Origin: Echeneis naucrates | Taxonomy: Eukaryota; Chordata; Actinopteri; Carangiformes; Echeneidae | DNA length: 64,000 nt | Direction: 5' to 3' | Assembly: GCF_900963305.1 (NCBI RefSeq) | Contig: NC_042524.1 | Coordinates: 186,001 to 250,000 of the forward strand | Shown: positions 1 to 12,898 of the stretch, piece after piece | How the letters are laid out: the number at the start of each line of letters is the position of its first letter | How positions within the stretch are numbered: position 1 is the first letter of the stretch | The notes under the pieces: model-generated | Database searches by the model: none | Seen by the model: the letters and a program-made list of their open reading frames with translations, nothing else | What the model was told of the DNA's origin: nothing | Made by a program: the position numbers and the translations under genes

Positions 1-200
1 GTAACCTTTCATACCGAAGTCTGCCTTGGTACTGTTAACGTTAGCATTGCTAAGTAACACGTAAAGTGATAAATAAAAAATTCCCTGAATGGTCTCACTG
101 GAACTGAAGCTGCTGAGTTTCAAAAGAAAGATTTCTGGGTCTGTTTCTTCTGAAAGCTGCATCTGCCACCCACCAGCACATTATGTAAGAAACCTGGCAT

Positions 201-242
<42 letters not shown>

Positions 243-726
243 CCGTGAGTGGGATGAGGTCAAAAAGGTGTTACACTATCTATCTATGTTGATCAGATAT
301 TGAGCAAAAATAATGACAATGTTTTTTTTTCAGTGCTTCTTAATTACTAAGTGTATTCAAATTTTTATATTAATTTGTTTAAATTAATGTACAGCTGTAG
401 AAATTGGTCATGATGAAAAACCAATGTAAAGCCTAAATTCATTTAGAAAATTAGGGAACTAAATTCAGTAAATATAATAATATAATAACTTCAGTTTAGT
501 AGATTCAATCAAAAACAACATTAGCATAAACACAGAACATGAAATATAATGATGGTCATGCTATTCATTAATAATCTGGCATTAAATATATATATATATA
601 CATGTCTTATTAACATATATTAATTAAATTACAGTTTTGTAAATAAAGAATATTAGTAATTACCACAGTAGTTGTCTCTGTTTGTTCAGATTAAAGGACG
701 TCGATGATGAAGATGGTTATACTCAC
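1..726. other. start of camk2a intron 1, no exon seen
   Basis: This stretch follows the donor of the camk2a first coding exon on the minus strand, so it is the beginning of that gene's first intron. It is AT-rich and holds a (TG)n microsatellite at about 201-240 and a short (AT)n run near 587-600. I see no second exon; it must lie beyond the left edge. Confidence 0.6.
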
Positions 727-788
727 TTGCCCAGCTCCTCGTACAGCTGATACTCTTCGGTGAATCGAGTGCAGATGACTGTTGCCAT
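727..788 (-). CDS. camk2a: camk2a first coding exon (partial gene)
   Basis: First coding exon of calcium/calmodulin-dependent protein kinase II, the Ca2+-activated Ser/Thr kinase of synapses. The minus strand reads MATVICTRFTEEYQLYEELG and ends in a split Lys codon (phase 2) before the donor gtgagt at 721-726. This is the conserved N-terminus of CaMKII just ahead of the glycine-rich ATP loop GKGAFSVV, which must lie in the next exon off the left edge. MAT.ICTRFTEEYQL.EELGK fits the alpha paralogue better than beta, gamma or delta, and other human 5q genes in the window support that. Only 20 codons are visible, so paralogue assignment is an inference. Confidence 0.82.
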
Positions 789-1091
789 GGTGGCCCGGCG
801 GGGCGAGGGTCAGGGGGCTCCCTGTCTCTGGTCCTCAGAAGATGATGATGGTGGTGATGAAGGCCAAGAATTAGCCCTGCCTGTGTGAGGGGTGGAGGAG
901 AGAAGACAGATGGAGAAGAAGGAAGATGGAAGGAGAGAGAGTTCTGGTCCGAGGAGGAAGAGGAGGATGGAGGGATGGAGGACAGAGCAGTGAGGAGAAC
1001 AGCGTCTCTCTGTCCTGATCTGAGGGACTGAGTGACGCTTTCAGATGCTCAACCTGCCCGCCCACTCCCACTGTCAGCCTATCACAGGCCA

Positions 1092-1127
<36 letters not shown>

Positions 1128-1667
1128 TCGTCATGGTAACTGAACCCTCTCTGTCTGTGCTGGAAAGTATGACTGTGAGCGCTGCCAGATCCAGAGTCCA
1201 GGACTCAGACTGCAGATATTCTGGTTCTGAGTGGCTGAGCAGAAACCGAAGTTGGGGCAGCATTACTGCTGTCTGTCCTCCAGACACCAGGGGGCGCCTG
1301 AACCCTTCTTGAATTTTCATGGACAACTTTGTGCAATTTTTGGTCATTTAGCATTGACAGCTGTGACAGCTCAGGGGTCAGACTCTGGGAGACGTGGGTC
1401 AGTTTTGCCCTGAGGTACTGAATACTCCAATTTTTAGGGGACCACTGATGTGGATTCTGTCCTTGGACTGGATCAGGAGTGTCTACTCTGGCACTGACAT
1501 TGTGGCATGATGGGAGTTTGTTGGACTGAACCAGGTCTGATCTCTTCTGACTCAGTTTATGGTCTTGAGGAACAGGATTTAAAGATCTGAGCTGCTTTGT
1601 GAAGTGACATCGGTCAGGACCTGGTCCAGCATTCTCTGTCTCTGCTTTCCTCCTCTTGTTCCCTGAG
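789..1667. other. camk2a upstream region
   Basis: Upstream of the camk2a start codon on the minus strand, so it probably carries its 5'UTR and promoter. It is purine-rich near 890-990 and has a (CA)n microsatellite at about 1093-1125. Open frames here (871-1347 and 1205-1771 on the minus strand) run through the microsatellite or into the LINE and match nothing I recognise. Confidence 0.45.
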
Positions 1668-3014
1668 CATTGGCTTCCAGCTCCACTGTAAGAAACCTTG
1701 GAGTAACCTTTGACCAGGACATGTCCTTTGTCCGTCACATAAAACAAGTTAGTCGGGCAGCTTTCTTCCACCTGAGAAACGTTAGGAAAATCAGAAACAT
1801 CCTTTCTCAGGATGATGCAGAAAAACTAGTCCATGCATTTGTAACTTCTAGGCTGGACTACTGTAACTCATTACTATCTGGATGTCCAAACAAATCTCTA
1901 AAAGGCCTTCAGTTAATTCAGAACGCTGCTGCACGAATATTAACAGGAACTAGGAAAAGAGATCATATCTCTCCCGTGTTAGCTGCTCTTCATTGGCTGC
2001 CAGTAAAATATAGAGTAGAATTCAAAATCCTTCTTTTAACATATAAAACTCTTAATGGCCAAACTCCATCATATCTCAGAGAGCTCATAGTTCCTTACTG
2101 TCCTAGCAGGCCACTCCGCTCTCTAGATGGAGGTTTACTTGTGGTTCCTAGAGTCTCCAAGAGTAAATCTGGAGGCAGATCGTTCAGTTATCAGGCTCCT
2201 CTTCTATGGAACCAACTTCCAGCATCGGTCCGGTAGGCGGACTGTTTAGTCATTTTCAAGACCAGGCTTAAAACTTTCCTGTCTGACAGAGCTGATAGTT
2301 AAAAAGTTAAAGTCCTCTACTCTTTAGCTGTGCTGCTATAGGCCGAGGCTGCTGGGGGAAGGACTGAGCTTCTCTCTCTCTCCCTCCCTCTCCCTCTCTC
2401 TCTCCCTCCCTCTCTCTCTCTCCCTCCCTCTCCCTCTCTCTCCCTCCCTCTCCCTCTCTCTCCCTCTCTCTCTCCCTCCCTCTCTCTCTCTCCCCCCTGC
2501 ATGCACTGACAATAACCACTCTTCTTAAAAATCCCAGTCTCTCCCAGTTCTAAGAATGTGTACTGCATTTACTCACCATGTTTTCCTGAAGTCTCTGTCT
2601 CTTCCTCATCCTGCAGGTGGTGACTCATCACCATCCCATGTTCCTGCTGCCTGCTGCTCCCATGTCTTCATGAATTCTGTACTACAGCTCATCTCCATCC
2701 TGCCTACACCTGTTTGAATATCCCCTCTCCTGCTACCCTCATTCTCACCCTACACTACACCCCCCATGCCTTGCTCTCTCCCTCCCTCCCCCTCTCTCCC
2801 CCTCCCTTTCTCCCTCTCTCTCTCTCTCTCTCTCCAACTGGTCGAGGCTGCCCCTCCATCCTGGTTCTGCCTGAGGTTTCTGCCTCTTAAAGGAAGTTTT
2901 TCCTGCTCATATAAACAGTTTGGTCCAGAACTGCTCTATATGTAAAGTGCCTTGATGTAATGCCTTTGTTATGATTTGGCGCTATACAAATGAATCTGAT
3001 TTGATTTGATTTGA
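1668..3014 (+). mobile_element. L2-type LINE, 5'-truncated
   Basis: The plus strand at 1670-2236 encodes the C-terminal part of a non-LTR reverse transcriptase, with typical L2/CR1-superfamily blocks [35 protein letters not shown] and LHWLPVKYR. The frame ends at a stop in the usual NQLPASVR tail. After it come a CT-rich 3'UTR (2371-2495 and 2775-2835) and the family's 3' end, with a ggcgctatacaaat box and a tgattTGATTTGATTTG tail near 2980-3014. The upstream endonuclease and most of the RT are absent, so this is a typical 5'-truncated insertion. A near-identical segment at 30.78-31.19 kb shows the family was active recently. The clade name is from recall, not a database match. Confidence 0.8.
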
Positions 3015-3735
3015 GTGGAAGTGGAAGTGGATTGCTACACCCTCATAGTCTCCATCAGAGTCACAGCAGGAAGTCCAACAGAAGGTCCAAGACAGCTGAC
3101 TGAACATGACCTCCGGGAGCCTTGAGGGGGCGTCGCCATCTAAGGAGGAGGGTGCTGCTCTTCATCACTGTACACTGGAGGGAATCATTGTTTAATCAAC
3201 ATTATTAACTTTTATGTTTTTTCGTGTTTTGTGTTTATGTGTTCTCTGAACCACTCTGTGTGATTTTGTTTTGGTGATAAAGTTTTGTGAGTTGAATTTC
3301 ATCACTTCCTGTCATCCTCCACCTCACTGACAGACATATGCACTTCCCTTTACACTTCACAATAAAAGTCAACTCATGTTTTGCTAGTTAAATGCTTTTA
3401 TTGTGAAGCAGCAGCATCTTGATTCAGACCAGCCTCATCCAGGGATGAAGACCAAGCACCTGGAACAGGGACCGACATTATCAGCTTTCTGCTCCAGACT
3501 CTGGGATTCTGGGTATTTAGGAGCATGTGGTAGTTTAGGAGGGTCCCAAGTCCAGAGTCTCCAGAATTAAGAGTTCTGAGTCTAGAATTCAGAGAATTCA
3601 GAGTCCAGGTGGAATTGAGCTCAGAACTTAACTGACCTCCTGCCTGTTCCTGACCTTTGACCTCTGCTGACAGGTTTCTTTCAAGGACACGAGGGAAACC
3701 TGTCAGCAGAGAGTTCTGCAGGACTAATAGACTCA

Positions 3736-5041
3736 TCAGTGGGGAACTGGATCCTGTACTATTTCTGCAGATTTCTGAAGTGGTTCTAAGAGTTCTGGAC
3801 TCAGCTGTCGGGTCTCAGCAATGAGTCGCTTGACACCGACCATCCATTGGCTGACCTCAGTCACATGATCGACCATCAGGGAGCGATGAATCTCATCAGC
3901 CATGTCCCAGTGACCCGACTGCAATGCTGAGAGGGTGACAGGTCAGAGGTCAGCGTTCAGGTATGTACAGAGGCAGGTGAAGAGACTTGTGTGCCGAAGG
4001 TGTGAGATGAGACAGATCACCTTGAACCAGCGTGTCCATGCGTCTCCTGACAGGAAAACTCAGTCTACCTGACCTCCAGCTGTCCTCCAGGAGACGGAGC
4101 CTCTTTGCTACATCATTACACACCTGATCCTGCAGGGAGGTCAGAGGTCAAAGAGATGACAGCGTCAGCAGTCTACATTGAGTCACTGAGCTAAAACAAC
4201 ATTGGCCTTTGGATCTTTCACACTCAGTTAGTCCAGACCACAGGACCAGAACCAGGACCAGCCAGAGGACGTGGACTCACCGTAGCTGTCTGTCTGCAGG
4301 CAGCCAACGCTCGATCCAATGCCAATACCACCACGTCCACGTCAGGGGCAACCTCCGGCTGCTCCGATTGGCTGCTGTCTACCTCTCTTTGACCTCTCAT
4401 TGGCCCTGAGGGAGGTGGGGTTGTGGCAATGCAGCCAGGTGGAAGACAAGCTGTGGGGGTTCAGACCCTTCATATGAAGTGAGGCGACACTGGCACTCTG
4501 CCCTGAATTATGAAAACCTGTTGCTTACCTGGCTGTCCAGGAGGTGGGGTGGCCAGAGGGTGTGTGAGGGGAGGGGCAGAGGGCGGGCCTACTGCACCTT
4601 GATACCAGATAAACAGAAGATGTTTGCAACATACACAGACAGACAGGACAGCCAGGTGTGTTTTGTTCTCGTACCTGCAGCAGGTGGAGCTGCTCTCTGG
4701 TTCAGGAGGGTCCTCGGTGGTCCACGGACCTTCTGTAGACCGTACGAGAACTGAGGAGGGTCGTTCCACCCTCGCTCCTGGTTACCTTGGCAACAGAGTC
4801 AGGGGACAGTTATTTCTATGAAATCCTCACAGCTGTGCTCATTTCTCCTGGAGCCTGAACGCATCATCATTTTAAATGATTTTGACATGTTCGTCCGTTT
4901 TGTCGAGGACAATGAAGCTCTCACCGTCCAGCCAGAACCCAATAACCGTATTAACATTTCTGATAATCTACATTATTAACGTCATGATCAGCAGCTGGTC
5001 CATGAAGGCAGCTCACCTGGTTTAATGTACATGTCCTCCAT
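3736..5041 (-). CDS. sra1: steroid receptor RNA activator 1 (SRA1 protein)
   Basis: Six coding exons on the minus strand: 5017-5041, 4675-4785, 4529-4591, 4281-4378, 4021-4129 and 3736-3926. Phases close to give 198 residues. The start [20 protein letters not shown] and the C-terminal block [20 protein letters not shown], followed by [13 protein letters not shown], are diagnostic of SRA1. This family is a helical-bundle protein whose locus also makes the SRA noncoding coactivator RNA in mammals. A Pro-rich linker (exons 2-3) joins the N-terminal motif to the helical C-terminal domain. Human SRA1 is slightly longer. A poly(A) signal (aataaa on the minus strand) lies at 3397-3402. The gene is head-to-head with apbb3, as in mammals. 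Regulation is not visible beyond the shared intergenic region. Confidence 0.95.
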
Positions 5042-6220
5042 GTTGGACAAATATCTGCTCTTTCCCGGACAGGAAGCTAAGCTAACGGCTAACCGGAGCG
5101 TTAGACTTTTAGTTCGTAACTATTTAACTAACTATTTAACTATTTAACAAAGTGAGCGTGGGAATAATCCGGCTCGGTGTTTCCTGAATATCAAATCAAC
5201 CACAGGAACAAAAACTGCACAAATAACTTCCGCCCACATTTCAAAATACGTTTTTGAAAATCATTTAAAATTGTATGCAGACTGATTTCCGCTTGTTTCA
5301 GAGATTAACAGTTCAGAATGATCTTAGTAATTTATGAAGTTCTGAATCATTGACTGACCTATAGCAACAACAACTATAATAATTATAACAATTATAGCGT
5401 TAAACATAAAGCTTTTACTTTGTTGGACAACCTTCTCACTTCCTGTGATGTTATGGAACAGAAGTGAAAACATTTCCGGGACACGTGGCTGCAGTGTCAC
5501 CTCTCTTCTGACGTCATGACCTCTGGAGAGTTTCAGGTGAGACTGTTGGTGATTAAAATTCCTTCACATTAATCAATTTTTTTATTTGAATGAACCGTTT
5601 TGATTCTGGATATTAATAAATATTTTAATTCGATATTAAATTAAACTAAATGTGAAAAAAGAGTCTGCTTCATCAACCATTACATTCTGTTTCTTTTAAA
5701 GCTGTTATCTTCATCATCCACACTAGGAGCCAAAGACAAACAGCTCTCAGGTCTAAGGACCCAGATCCTGGACCCCGGACCTGAGACCTGATCAGTAATC
5801 TGTCCATGATTCATCAGTGACATGAAATCAAATCAAAGATCAAACTCTGCTGCTTCACTGGAATAAATGTCATATTTTTACTGTGAAGGGCAAGTGAGGC
5901 AGGAAGTGAGAGAGGGAGGGGAGAGATGACATCATCGGGGGGAGGAGGGAGGGAGGGAAGCAGCATCAGCATCAGACAGAGAGGAAAAGGAGAGAGGACG
6001 GGAGAGGAGGGACAGATGAGACGAGACAGAACACACCAGGACAAGAGACAAAAAGGAGACTGATGTCCACTGAGAGAGAGAGGGACGAGAGACCCTGAGA
6101 CAGACAGAGAGAGAGAGAGAGACAACAGCAGGAGGACACTTTAAGCCTGCTATCTGGGCCTGTGTGTGTGTCTGTGTGTGGGATCAGCTGGTTGGAGCAC
6201 ACTTGGTGGAGGGTGGAGCC
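5042..6220. promoter_or_regulatory. divergent sra1/apbb3 intergenic region with a perfect CRE
   Basis: About 1.2 kb between two divergent start codons. A perfect palindromic cAMP response element, TGACGTCA, sits at 5509-5516. Just downstream is a plausible noncoding first exon of apbb3 ending at the donor tttcag|gtgaga near 5535. An ETS-like ttccgg lies at about 5474-5479. The right half (about 5890-6120) is GA-rich and is probably the apbb3 5' flank or UTR. Regulatory roles are inferred from motifs only. Confidence 0.5.
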
Positions 6221-9200
6221 ATGATGGGAAAGGATTATATGTTGGCCATCATTATTGTCAACTATGACGGTAAGACATGCACAGACAAACACAGACACAC
6301 AAATTGTTGCCATGGTGTAATCCTGGGGCTGGACCAGGGGTCTCGATGGGTCTAGGTCTCAGAGTCCTGGGGACAGAAGACAGTTGGGCCTGTTTGTCCT
6401 CTGTTAGTGTCTCTTTTGATAAAGTTCATGTTCAGACAACATGACAACAGGAAATGACACATGGTCATGTGGCCACGATGCTCTGACCGACCAACAGGAC
6501 TGTAACTTCAAGACCGATGGGGTGAGGGTCTCTGAACAGGAAGTTCAGATTTTAGACACCTTATAAGTTTGTGTCATCATGGGCCACAGGAGGCTGATCA
6601 GGTCCAGTCAAATAGTAGGACATCAGGAAGCGATGGTCAGGCATGAAGGACCGCCCCCGGCTCGATTAGCTGATTCAGCAACTCATTAATTATTCAAGAC
6701 GCTGTATCATCTTTCTGCACGTCCAGTAGTTTGACCTCTGAGGACACAATGACACAACAACAACAACACAACAACAATTCTTCTCTGTGTTGATGTCATT
6801 TCACTTTTTCTGTTCGGTTTCTTGTCTGGACTTGTGGACAACAGATGTTGACAGTTCCTTTGTGCCTGTAGACAACATCTGGACTGACCAGAACCTGCTG
6901 CTGGACCCAGACCTTCCCTCAGGCTGGAGGACCATCAAAGACTCCACAGGGACTTACTACTGGCACGTGCCCACAGGGGCCACCCAGTGGCAACACCCCC
7001 GCCTAACTGGGACGCCCCCGTCTCTGGACACACAGGTCAGGACTCAACAGAACATGTTTATGAAGTGTTGGTGCACATAGAGCCCAGCAAGAACCCGGCT
7101 GTTCTGGGTTAGCTTAGTTTATTGTGGCAGCTTAATTTAAACATGTTCTTGTCCCTCTCTTCTTCTGTGGTGTTTTGTCTCAGCAGGCAGAAGCTGGACA
7201 GCAGAGCACCTGCAGCAAGACGAATGGACCTGTAGAGGACAGGTACCGTATTTATCCTACAGCTGTGGGGACACTCAGTGACATCACACTTCACCAGGAC
7301 AAACTCCATCCTCATCAGGCAATCGTATCTGTCCCTGTGCTTCCTGGTCGCTTATGAGGACGTTGTTGTTGACACTGTGTTTTTTTTCTCAGGTCTTCAT
7401 GGCATGAAGACTATCTCACCAACCATGATCCAGACTCAAAGGTATGGCCACTGCTAAGACAACAACAACAACCACAGTAATAATAGCTTTAATGATTAAC
7501 CATTAACTTTGTTACCTGTTCTAAACAATAAATCAAATTAAATTACTGAGCTGCACGCTTTTTATGAAGAAAGAGAGCAGCATCCATCTTGTTTATAAAG
7601 GTGCAGCGTACCCCCTGTGATATTAATGAACAGGAGATATCACATCATGAAGAGAAGATGTCAAAATCAAATAAATAATGGAACTCTCCTCTCTCTCTCC
7701 AGATTTGTGTCTACTTCTCTCGAACACTGTTTTATATTAATCTGTGGTTAATCTGATTTAATCTCTCTCTCCCTCCTTCCCTGTCTGTTTCGTGTGTCCT
7801 GATTTCCATGTTTGTCGACTCACTGACCATTCAATCTCCCCGTTGGTCCCACAGTGCTTTGCAGTGCGTTCACTGGGCTGGCTGCAGGTGGAGGAGGAGG
7901 ACCTGTCTCCTGGTCGCAGCAGTCTGGCTGTCAGTAACGTCATCCAGCAGCTGTCTCACTGCAGCAGCCCAGAGCAGAGAGACAGGCTGGAAGCCTCTGG
8001 AGAGGTGAGGTGGCCGTGACAGCTGAAAACCAGCTGATTACTTACAAGCTAACATTTAGCACAATAGAGCTATTCAGACTGTCAGGATCTGGTTTAGACC
8101 TGAAGCTGGACCGGTCCGTCTGTCCGCAGGGTCAAGAGATGATGCTGGTTCTGAAGAAAGACACTCTGACCCTTTTGGACCCTTTAGATCACACCCCCCT
8201 CCACTGTCAGCCAATTGTCAACATTCGTGTCTGGGGAGTGGGCTACAATAACGGCAGGTAAGCCAATTAGATGAGGGCTTGTACTTTGTTACCATGACAA
8301 CTGGTCTTCTTTTTACCAAAAGTCTGCTGGTGTCATGGATCAGGAGACACTTCTGCATGCTGAGATGAAATCAAACTCACCTTTCAGTTTGTTTCCTGTT
8401 CGCACTAACACTGTCACTCTCTGCTTCTTTGACACGCCCCCCCATCTGAACAGGGACAGGTAAATCACCTAACCTTTACCTCTCCACACTCATCCTGTCC
8501 GCCTCCTCCATATGTCAGGGTCATTTAACCTGTTGGTCACATCAGCCCCCTCCCGCTAGTCGACCACAGCCATATGACCATTGTGTGTGTGTGTTCAGGG
8601 ACTTTGCCTTTGTGGCGGGAGATAAAGACAGCTGTATGCTGAAGTGTCACGTGTTTCGCTGCGATGCTCCGGCCAAGGCCATCGCCACCGCTCTGCATGA
8701 GATGTGCTCCAAGGTCAGTGGGATTGTCCAGGAGGTCAGAGGTCATATTCACAGGTCAGGTCACTGAGCAGTTCCCCCACAGACCACTAGAGCCCAGCAG
8801 TGAGTCTGTCCCACAGGCTTCCATTTAAATGTTCAACAGCACAAATCAACCTGTTTACAGTCTGGAACAAAACTGGTCTCCAGGTTGATTCACCTGTTCA
8901 CGTGTTCGCAGGTGAACAAGTGAATCAACCTCAGTTACTGACAACAGCAAAGAGTAAATCTGTAACTCTCTTCCTGTAGATGATGTCAGAGAAAGCGCTG
9001 ATGAGGCCGTCTCGCTCTCTGACCATGGAGAGCATTTCACCTGAGGACCTGCCCAGACAAGGTAACACACCTGTTCAGCTCCTCCACAACACTGCTCTCT
9101 GATTGGTTCTTCAGTGGTAATTTGTTGTTTCAGTGGAATTTCTGGAGGCCATGAGGCAGCAGGTCCAGAAGTTTGATGTCCAGTACATCGGTAACCTGCC

Positions 9201-10265
9201 AGTGTCCAGAGCAATGGGTAGGACAGAAACACACCTGATACACCTGAACACACACTTAAACACATCTGAACACGCTCCGGAACACACTTAAACACACACC
9301 TGAACAAACCTGAACACACATCTGAACACATACCAAAACACACTTGAACACACACCTGAACACACACTGGAACACACCTGAACATTGTGTATTAATCTAA
9401 TTTGTCATTCTTGATTTCGAAGCACTTCCAATACACTTTGGACTGCAGCCTCCTTAATGATAGAACCGAGAAAAAGTGGATAAACAATCATAGAGTTGAC
9501 CTTGACCTTGAGCTTGACCTTGTGTCTGCAGGGATGGAGGTGTTGAACCGAGCCATTGAGAGCATCATGAACTCCACCGACAGAGATGACTGGGAGCCGA
9601 CAGTGATTCACGTCACCGACAATGTCCTGTCTCTGTGGAAGGGAGAGGTACCATCCTTGCCTCTTCTTAGTCTGCAGGTCAAAGGTCACCACCACACTGT
9701 TTAATCTTTGTTACCTGCTGCCAACAGGAGGGGGAGGAGCCATTATGGGAGTGTCAGGTGCGATTTCTCACGTTTCTGGGTGTTGGCCACGACAGCCACA
9801 CCTTTGCCATAATCATTGATGGCGGCACGCAGCGATTCGAGTGTCACGTATTCTGGTGTGAGCCGGATGCAGGAATCATCTCTGAGGCTGTGCAGGCTGC
9901 GTGTATGGTGAGCTCCACACCCACAGTAATGTTTTTGTCCTGACTCTGATTGGTCCCTGGTTTCATGACATCATTTCCTGCAGGCTCCTCTGACCGTCCT
10001 TTCCTCTCAGGTCCAGTATCAGAAGTGTCTGGTGGCACAAACACCTCCTCCAAGGTCCAAGTCATGGCGTGCAAACTCTTCAAAGGTCAAACGGGCCAAC
10101 TCCATGGATGGTGCCGCCTTCCCTCCTCTAATGTCCCGTTACCATGACAGCACCACCGCCATGATGACACCAAGAGTCACAAAGGGCAATGGCAGCAGCA
10201 GTGTGAGGAAGGGGATGATGGCGTTCTTCGAAACCTTCCGCAACAAACAAACCGCCACTTCCTAG
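6221..10265 (+). CDS. apbb3: amyloid beta precursor protein-binding family B member 3 (Fe65L2)
   Basis: Thirteen coding exons: 6221-6269, 6845-7035, 7184-7242, 7393-7441, 7855-8004, 8130-8257, 8454-8459, 8599-8713, 8980-9061, 9134-9217, 9532-9647, 9728-9907 and 10011-10265. They give 487 residues, against about 486 in human. The protein is a cytoplasmic adaptor that binds the APP tail. The start [14 protein letters not shown] mirrors human [17 protein letters not shown] domain ([19 protein letters not shown], ...TQWQHP) is followed by PTB1 ([12 protein letters not shown] to ALHEMCSK) and PTB2 ([18 protein letters not shown] to [18 protein letters not shown]). The seventh exon is only 6 nt (ggacag), adding Asp-Arg within PTB1. 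Exon 3 has a tandem cagcag acceptor that could add or drop one Gln. A poly(A) signal lies at 10895-10900. Identification is secure. Confidence 0.95.
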
Positions 10266-12898
10266 TGATGGGGGCGGAGCCAGAGCCAGATATTAGCAGA
10301 AGTGAGAGAGACAAGAACATGTTTGCATGATGGCGAGGACACGACTGAGACCGTCGCCCCGTGGCTCTGGTAGTCTAATTCTGCCGTCTCATCACCAGCG
10401 ACGCAAAACACACATGAGGTGGTTGTCACGACAACAGATCACCAGTCGCTGCCACACCCTCAAGGATTCTGGGAAACAGCATGTCAGGTGACAAGCTGCA
10501 GCCTGAGGAGGATTCTTCTGATACTGGACCTGGACCAGGACCTCATCAGGACCAGGACTTGACCTGGGAACACCACTACAGTCCTGATCCAGATCCAGTC
10601 TGGTGCTGATGCATGACTCAGCACAGAACAGGTAGTGTTCGCTGGACCTCAGTCACAGGAAGTGACATCACATCAGGTCAATTAAGACTCAAACGAGTTC
10701 ACATCAATCTCATGGCAAGGAGCCCTTAAACGACCTCTGACCTCTGACCTCTGATCTCAGAGAGAGAACAATAACCTTGTTCCTGTTGACCAGCGGCAGT
10801 GACAGAGTCTGGTCACATGACAGGAGGCGGTGATGTCACAGGTTCCCATGGTTGCAGCTGTCAGCAGAGAGACCAGAAACAGGAAACATGTCAGAATAAA
10901 GTCCTAATATTTCAGATTATGATGTTTCTTCGGTAGTTTATAGGGAGCCTGACTGCTCCTGAACGCATCCTGAACGAGGTCAGTGAACACAACACAGACC
11001 AAACTTAATTTAAACAAAGAGACAGTTGGCAAAGTCAGGAAGACAGACAGAGACACACAGGGACACACAGAGACACACAAACAGACACAGAGACACACAG
11101 ACATAAACAGCTGTGAGCCACAATGAGTGTGTGTCAGTGAACATTCATGTCTCTGCTGTTAATTGATAAATGAACGAACCAAAAATAAAGAAACCGATCG
11201 TTTGTGTTTTGTTGTTTTTCAACACTAAAGTTGATCGACCAGGAATCAACAGGAAGTAGCTTCATTTCAACAGAAGACACCAGAAACATCTTGATTAAAC
11301 AGTAAAATAATGTTAAAGGTCTAATAACTGACAGGACATCGGGGGGCCTCTCTTCTGCTTTCATTTTGCATCATCCGTTGTTTTGCTGTTGTTTCAGTTT
11401 CAGTTCAAACACTGCGGGTTGGGGTGGTGGAGCTAACACGGAAACCCACGCAGCCCCCCCATCAAGTCTCCGTTCCAGTTTCCATGGTGATCAGCAGGAA
11501 GCACAAAGAGGCACATGCTCAAAGTGTCCAGATCCAAGCTGGTCCAGATCAGGTGCTGAAGCAAAAAACTGGATCCTGTAGGTTTCATGGTTTTTATTTT
11601 TGAAATAACATGTGACATTCATTCTTCATCCATCTGTTAGCCCAGCTTAGCACAACCACTGGAAGCAGGGGAACTCAACAGTTAGCCTAGCTTAGCACAG
11701 ACAGTTGAATAGATCCTCCATAAAGATTCGGAAGCATTGTCGTCAAGAAATATAAATATGTACAATTACAAAGGCAGGAAGTCACATGGGGAATACTGAA
11801 ACTGAACAGCTTTTCAGAATAAAATCAAAGAAGTATTGCGCGTATACCAGTAGCAGCTGAAGTTCCTCTGAAGGTCACCAGAGGTTATTGACAAAATCCT
11901 GTATATGAACAACCAGTTCCTACTATCAGATACTTTCACAATAGCAGTGAGCAGCTTCTCGGGAGAGGACCCATTACTGTCATCAAGGGAAGAATTTCAA
12001 AATAAGAGTGCTAGGATGATGGCTGACAACCAAAACACAGATGTGTGATAGAGTAATAATTAGAGTAATAAACATAAGTTAAAATACTTTCTACTACAAC
12101 ATTTATCAAATTTGATTCTCTTTTAGAGTATCTGAATTATTTTGACATGTCTAAAATGTTTTAACTTATTTCAGGAATTTATTTGTTATTATTAAATATT
12201 TCTAAAACAGTTTTGCAGAAAAAATAATGAAAAAAGAGAAAGATTAAGAAGAATGATTCAAAGCCCATTTCAAGATAATGTAGATTTTTTTGCAGCTTAG
12301 TTTTCTAATTATTTTTTATTATTTAATAATCATTTAGGTTTATCTACAGTTTGACCAGGAGCTTTAGGAGCTTTATTGATTTCATAAAATCTTTTACAAC
12401 TTTTTTGGCGTTTTAGCAAAAAAAAAAGGGAAAAAAATTTATCCGTTCTGCTTGAGTTTTGTAACTCACAAAATTTTTTCTGTTTATTTGTTGTCATTTG
12501 TTTTGAAATTGCTTTTGCTCTGACACATTCACATTGCTCTCAAATCTCTCTCTCACTGGTCAGGTGTTAGCGATGGGGGTGGAGCTTTTTAAAAAGAATC
12601 TTTGAATTTTATATTTTCCTGTTGTGTTCATTTGTGATTGAAATGAACTGAAATAAATTTTACAGATGTTTTGTGTTTTAGTTGTTCATCCTGGTGTGCA
12701 GGAAACATCAGAAATGTGCAGATGTTGCAGCGTTTGGACAACAGCTGATCCAGGTGAGAAAGTCCAACATGTTCCTCAGGTGTGTTACTAAAGCTGAACA
12801 GGTGGCGGGAAACGTAGGAACCTCCTGAAAAGTCCAATCAGGAGCCCTGAGTGATGTCAGAGGTGACACCTGTGTTAGAGCGCCGCCTCCTCGCTCTG
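10266..12898. other. apbb3 and adra1b 3' flanks (convergent genes)
   Basis: Holds the apbb3 3'UTR (aataaa at 10895-10900) and, from the other side, the 3' flank of the adrenergic receptor gene. There is a short imperfect acaga/cacag repeat at 11040-11105 and an AT-rich stretch at 11700-12660. I see no further gene. Confidence 0.6.

Noticed and set aside
1205-1771. 188-codon ORF on the minus strand
   Set aside because: No recognisable domain; it overlaps the antisense of the LINE and part of the camk2a upstream region.
2307-2568. Arg/Glu-rich ORFs on the minus strand
   Set aside because: Translation of the CT-rich low-complexity 3'UTR of the LINE.
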